From: Moorena sp. SS36440bin_2
GTDB lineage: Bacteria; Cyanobacteriota; Cyanobacteriia; Cyanobacteriales; Coleofasciculaceae
Direction of reading: 5' to 3'
DNA: 57,599 nucleotides
Assembly (NCBI GenBank): GCA_011524395.1
Contig: WTKN01000181.1
Span: 20,665-78,263, forward strand
Shown here: piece after piece, positions 54,791 to 57,599 of the stretch
Position numbering within the stretch: the stretch's first letter is position 1
Layout of the letters: each line of letters begins with the position of its first letter
Translations under genes and position numbers: made by a program
The notes under the pieces: model-generated
Database searches by the model: none
Told to the model about the DNA's origin: nothing
Seen by the model: only the letters and a program-made list of their open reading frames with translations

Positions 54791-55615
54791 ATGAATGTAG
54801 CAATCATTGGTTGTGGATACGTTGGTAGTGCAGTTGCTCACTTTTGGCATCAAGAGTTAGGGTTATCCACTACAGTAACCACTACTACCCCTGAGCGTCT
54901 CGGAGAACTAGAAACAATTGCTGACCGAGTGGTTGTGGTTAAAGGAAATGACCCGATTGGTCTAGAATCGGTAGTGAAAAACCAGGAGATTATTCTTCTG
55001 TCTGTGGGTGCTGCCAATGGTAAGGTCTATCAAGAAACCTACTTAGACACAGCCCAAACCTTAGTTTCTGTGGTCAAAACCGCTCCTACGGTACGACAGA
55101 TAATTTACACGGGAAGCTATGCTGTTTATGGTGATCGACAGGGAGGCTGGGTAGACGAAACATCACCGATTGCTCCCCCTAGTCCCAATTATGAAATTCT
55201 GGCCGAAACCGAGCAGGTATTACTATCAGCATCCAATCCTAATCTGAAGGTTTGTATCCTGCGTTTGGGAGGAATTTATGGTCCGAAGCGGGAACTACTC
55301 AAAATATTTGGTCGATTTGCAGGTACTACTCGTGAGGGTTCGGGTCAAGAAGTCACCAATTGGATTCATCTAGATGACATAGTTGGTGCGATAGATTTTG
55401 TCCGTTCTAAGCAACTTCAAGGGATTTATAACCTAGTAGATGACCAAATCCTGACTTATCAAGAATTGCTTGAAAAAGTATTTAAACAGCACAACTTACC
55501 CTCTGTATCCTGGGATTCATCCGTTACTAAAGCCCGACCTTACAATGCCCGAGTCTCAAATAAAAAAATAATTGATGCAGGTTACCAGTTTATTCATCCA
55601 GAAAAAATTTTCTAA
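54791..55615 (+). CDS. NAD(P)-dependent SDR-family epimerase/dehydratase-like protein
   Basis: An atypical extended short-chain dehydrogenase of 274 residues. The N terminus MNVAIIGCGYVGSAV carries the Rossmann GxGxxG (7-12). A TGSYAVYGDRQGGWVDE segment lies near 108-124 and LRLGGIYGPKRE near 158-169, as in the sugar-nucleotide epimerases. The usual YxxxK is changed: the matching place reads YEILAE, with no Lys, so classical epimerase chemistry is doubtful. It stands alone between repeats. It may be a reductase or a binding protein. Confidence 0.82.
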   Translation: MNVAIIGCGYVGSAVAHFWHQELGLSTTVTTTTPERLGELETIADRVVVVKGNDPIGLESVVKNQEIILLSVGAANGKVYQETYLDTAQTLVSVVKTAPTVRQIIYTGSYAVYGDRQGGWVDETSPIAPPSPNYEILAETEQVLLSASNPNLKVCILRLGGIYGPKRELLKIFGRFAGTTREGSGQEVTNWIHLDDIVGAIDFVRSKQLQGIYNLVDDQILTYQELLEKVFKQHNLPSVSWDSSVTKARPYNARVSNKKIIDAGYQFIHPEKIF

Positions 55616-55668
55616 TCTGATTACTCGGTGGGATTAGTTTACTTAAAACAAGCCTAAATATAAGGAAC

Positions 55669-55694
55669 GAGGCGATTGGTGCATGAATCGCCTC
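55669..55694 (+). terminator. Hairpin downstream of the SDR gene
   Basis: GAGGCGATT (55669-55677) and AATCGCCTC (55686-55694) form a perfect 9-bp stem with an 8-base loop, 54 bases after the stop. No T-run follows. Confidence 0.45.
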
Positions 55695-55767
55695 TAGCCA
55701 AGATTCAACAAATACACTATCTAAAACAAGTGTGAATTTTTTGTGATATGTAGGATTTGAGATTTTA

Positions 55768-55834
55768 GGGAATCGGGAATTGGGAATCGGGAATCGGGAA
55801 TTGGGAATTGGGAATCGGGAATTGGGAATCGGGA
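55768..55834. repeat. Heptamer tandem repeat (GGGAATC/GGGAATT)
   Basis: About nine copies of GGGAATY in tandem, with C and T alternating irregularly at the last position. Confidence 0.9.
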
Positions 55835-55910
55835 AAAAATCTTGTTTATCTTATTACTATCATAAAATTACTATCAGAACCGCTAGATATAATGTCCGGA
55901 TAATTACCCT

Positions 55911-56059
55911 GTCTTGATGCAGTCGCTCATGGCGCATGGTTCTGTGTGCGGAACCTGCGTCCGCACCGCTGTTTGCCCCGTGGAAACCACGGCAAAGCGC
56001 GAGTGGGGGGAACCCCCGCGTGAAGGCGCTGCCTTCCCAAGACCGCGCAAATCACGCTT
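55911..56059. repeat. Long composite palindromic element (GTCTTGATGCAGTCGCT family)
   Basis: It begins GTCTTGATGCAGTCGCTCAT and ends AAGACCGCGCAAATCACGCT like the copy at 51452. Between these it carries an extra insert with CGGAACC/GGTTC arms, a GTGCGGAACCTGCGTCCGCAC palindrome, CCGTGGAAACCACGG and GGGGGGAACCCCC. It looks like several modules nested in one another. Confidence 0.7.
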
Positions 56060-56067
56060 AATAAAAA

Positions 56068-56130
56068 TCTCCCCATCTCCCTATCTCCCCATCTCCCTAT
56101 CTCCCCATCTCCCTATCTCCCCATCTTCCC
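56068..56130. repeat. Octamer tandem repeat (CTCCCYAT)
   Basis: Seven or so copies of CTCCCCAT and CTCCCTAT in strict alternation, a period of 8 (or 16) rather than the usual 7. Confidence 0.85.
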
Positions 56131-56170
56131 ACACTCCCCTCTCTTTCCTATTTCCCCGCGCTCAGCCCTA

Positions 56171-57436
56171 TTAGCTGATCGGTGGTACGGTCAACCCTTT
56201 AAGAGCCACCCCTTCTGCTGATGGCGTTAATCCCTTACTTTGAATTAAAACCCCAAAGCCACCTAATCCCGTTGGATCGATCAACTGGTGTAACTGTTGC
56301 CGACGCTGCATAATCGTGATCACATCCTGTGCTGTTGCGTTTGCATTTCCCCCTTTTTTAGGATCAGAAAGGGCAGCTATGCGATCGCCTAATCCCAATG
56401 CCATTAGAAACAACCCTTGCTTGGTTAAACTTACCTTACTCAAACCACATAACTCTCCTTGTCGCTCTAAGGCAGTAAAATCCACATGAGCCGTAATGTC
56501 TTGTTCGCCGATATAACTATAGGGGTTATTGTGGTGCCGGTGGCGATAATAACACTGTAATGTTCCCTGATCACGGGCTGGCAAATAATACTTTTGGGCT
56601 GGATAGCCATAATCAATGGTTAAGACAAACCCCTGGTTTAACCGTTTCGCAACCGTTTTAATCCAATCCAGTGCTGCTAGATTAACCTCAGAGCGATAGC
56701 CCTCTGGATAAGAACCAGAGAACAAATCAATACCTACCAAATCAAAATACTCTCTCAGTTGGGGTGTAGAAGGGGTATCTAAAACTTCTACAACCTTAAT
56801 GTCATCGCTATCCGGCTCTTCTGTTCCGATATAGATTTCTTTGAGATCTCCTGCTTGCAGCACAACTTGATGTACCGGTAACGCATCAACCAATTCGTTA
56901 GAAAAACAGCAACCAGTCACGGAATTGTCTTCTATTTCTTTCCAAGAACACCACCGCACAGGTAACGAGGGCTGATGATTGTCCAGTCTAGGTAGTTTGA
57001 GTTTCAACAACAGCTGCTTCTGTTGAGCAATCATTGCTGTTGCCTTTTCCACAATGATGTAATTTACGGCACCATAGCAATGTGGGTAGTGCTGGTGCAA
57101 GTAAACTAGAACATCTGCGGCTAGGAGTCCCTGTCCTGCTCCCATTTCCATCAGGGTAAAGGGTAATGGTTGTCCGAGGATATCCCACATTTGAGCAAAC
57201 TGTTCAGCAAGTAACTCCCCGAAGTCTTTTCCTAGGTGGGGTGAGGTGAAAAAGTCTCCTGATGAACCAATGTTAACTGCACCAGAAGCGTAGTAACCTA
57301 GCTGTGGATGGTATAGTGCTAAGTCCATGTACTGGGCAAAGGTAATTTGCTGGTTGGGTGCTGTAGCAATGTGATTAGCAATTACCTTGGATAGGGGTTG
57401 AGTAGATGGAAGGTTTGAATTAAAGAAATTAGTCAT
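56171..57436 (-). CDS. MidA/NDUFAF7-like class I SAM-dependent methyltransferase (DUF185)
   Basis: A 421-residue protein of the MidA family, whose mitochondrial member NDUFAF7 methylates an arginine of complex I. The N-terminal MDLALYHPQLGYYA and GDFFTSPHLGKDFGELLAEQ (about 37-80) and the SAM-binding MEMGAGQG (96-103) are diagnostic. SNELVDALPVH (near 189-199) and VLTIDYGYP (near 281) complete the signature. In cyanobacteria a role in NDH-1 assembly is possible but not shown. Its stop lies at the edge of an octamer repeat array, and a heptamer array stands just upstream of its start. Confidence 0.92.
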   Translation of the reverse strand: MTNFFNSNLPSTQPLSKVIANHIATAPNQQITFAQYMDLALYHPQLGYYASGAVNIGSSGDFFTSPHLGKDFGELLAEQFAQMWDILGQPLPFTLMEMGAGQGLLAADVLVYLHQHYPHCYGAVNYIIVEKATAMIAQQKQLLLKLKLPRLDNHQPSLPVRWCSWKEIEDNSVTGCCFSNELVDALPVHQVVLQAGDLKEIYIGTEEPDSDDIKVVEVLDTPSTPQLREYFDLVGIDLFSGSYPEGYRSEVNLAALDWIKTVAKRLNQGFVLTIDYGYPAQKYYLPARDQGTLQCYYRHRHHNNPYSYIGEQDITAHVDFTALERQGELCGLSKVSLTKQGLFLMALGLGDRIAALSDPKKGGNANATAQDVITIMQRRQQLHQLIDPTGLGGFGVLIQSKGLTPSAEGVALKGLTVPPIS

Positions 57437-57437
57437 C

Positions 57438-57477
57438 AGGGAACAGGGAACAGGGAACAGGCAACAGGCAACAGGGA
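57438..57477. repeat. Heptamer tandem repeat (GGGAACA/GGCAACA)
   Basis: Five to six copies of GGGAACA and GGCAACA begin two bases upstream of the MidA-like start codon, so the gene's leader must run through the array. Confidence 0.85.
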
Positions 57478-57582
57478 AAAAATCCTGTGTACCTCATTAC
57501 TATGAGAAAGGCTATAGCATTTCTAAACTATAGCGTTTGTCCGGTTTACTGATAATCTATTTATTCACCCATAGGAGATATC

Positions 57583-57599
57583 GTGAAGCGGTTCACCGT
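57583..57599 (+). CDS. Start of a gene cut by the right edge
   Basis: GTG 57583 opens a frame reading MKRFT. AGGAG (57573-57577) stands five bases upstream, a proper ribosome-binding distance. Too little remains to name the product. Confidence 0.35.

Larger units (their letters stand above)
55616..56170. other. Repeat-filled intergenic region
   Basis: Contains a terminator-like hairpin (55669-55694), a heptamer array (55768-55834), a long GTCTTGATGCAG element (55911-56059) and an octamer array (56068-56130). A frame at 55914-56174 reads only through these repeats and is not a gene. Confidence 0.6.

Noticed and set aside
55914-56174. An 86-codon frame with a Pro/Ser/Leu-repetitive tail
   Set aside because: It is the translation of a palindromic element and the CTCCCYAT octamer array.
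1-57599. tRNA, rRNA and riboswitch genes
   Set aside because: None was recognised by eye on either strand; a covariance-model scan was not possible here.

Overview
The window looks like chromosome from a filamentous, non-heterocystous marine cyanobacterium, probably Moorena (Moorea) or a close relative. The signs are frequent GCGATCGC (HIP1) octamers, short tandem heptamer repeats, dispersed palindromes such as GGCCGTAGGCCACGCT and GTCTTGATGCAGTCGCT, and cyanobacterial marker genes (pipX-sepF-proC, GUN4, fraC/fraD-like, DUF3084). The genus is an inference from repeat style. No rRNA, tRNA or CRISPR array was seen.

Layout. 1-4711 (minus) is the 5' part of a giant repeat protein that runs off the left edge; it has Calx-beta-like units of about 115-118 residues. 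5150-7764 (plus) holds glgC and a type II DnaJ protein; a minus-strand redoxin follows. 8550-29632 is a 21 kb minus-strand exopolysaccharide locus. In transcription order it has two GT4 transferases, a Wzz/BY-kinase, a Wzy-type polymerase, a GT4, a Wzx-type flippase, a near-duplicate of that GT4, a GT2, an ABC exporter, a GT2-methyltransferase fusion, a stand-alone copy of the methyltransferase domain, a polysaccharide deacetylase, two GT2 enzymes and a sugar-nucleotide epimerase. A gene-free stretch of about 2.2 kb lies upstream.

31815-37253 (plus) holds a vMAP-N0/AAA-like ATPase, an overlapping tmk-holB pair, a typical 2-Cys peroxiredoxin and a membrane-anchored hypothetical protein; a geranylgeranyl-reductase-like flavoprotein converges on them. 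39428-41803 carries pipX, a decayed pipY, sepF and proC. 42224-46382 is a second envelope locus: Wzz-like protein, MurJ-like flippase, sulfotransferase and rubredoxin. The remainder contains an orphan SF2 helicase, a fraC/fraD-like septal pair, a GUN4-domain protein, a DUF3084 coiled-coil protein, a small conserved protein, an SDR-family protein, a MidA-like methyltransferase and the start of another gene at the right edge.

How they fit together. The large locus encodes sugar activation, glycan assembly, flipping, polymerisation and length control, and adds an ABC exporter. The second locus could export and sulfate a polysaccharide. Neither shows the initiating glycosyl-phosphate transferase or a Wza-type outer-membrane protein. 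Points most worth attention are the pipY ruin between pipX and sepF, the methyltransferase copy that has lost its SAM-loop glycine, the direct GT4 duplication flanking the flippase, the lone phosphorothioation-type helicase, and several decayed mobile-element ends.
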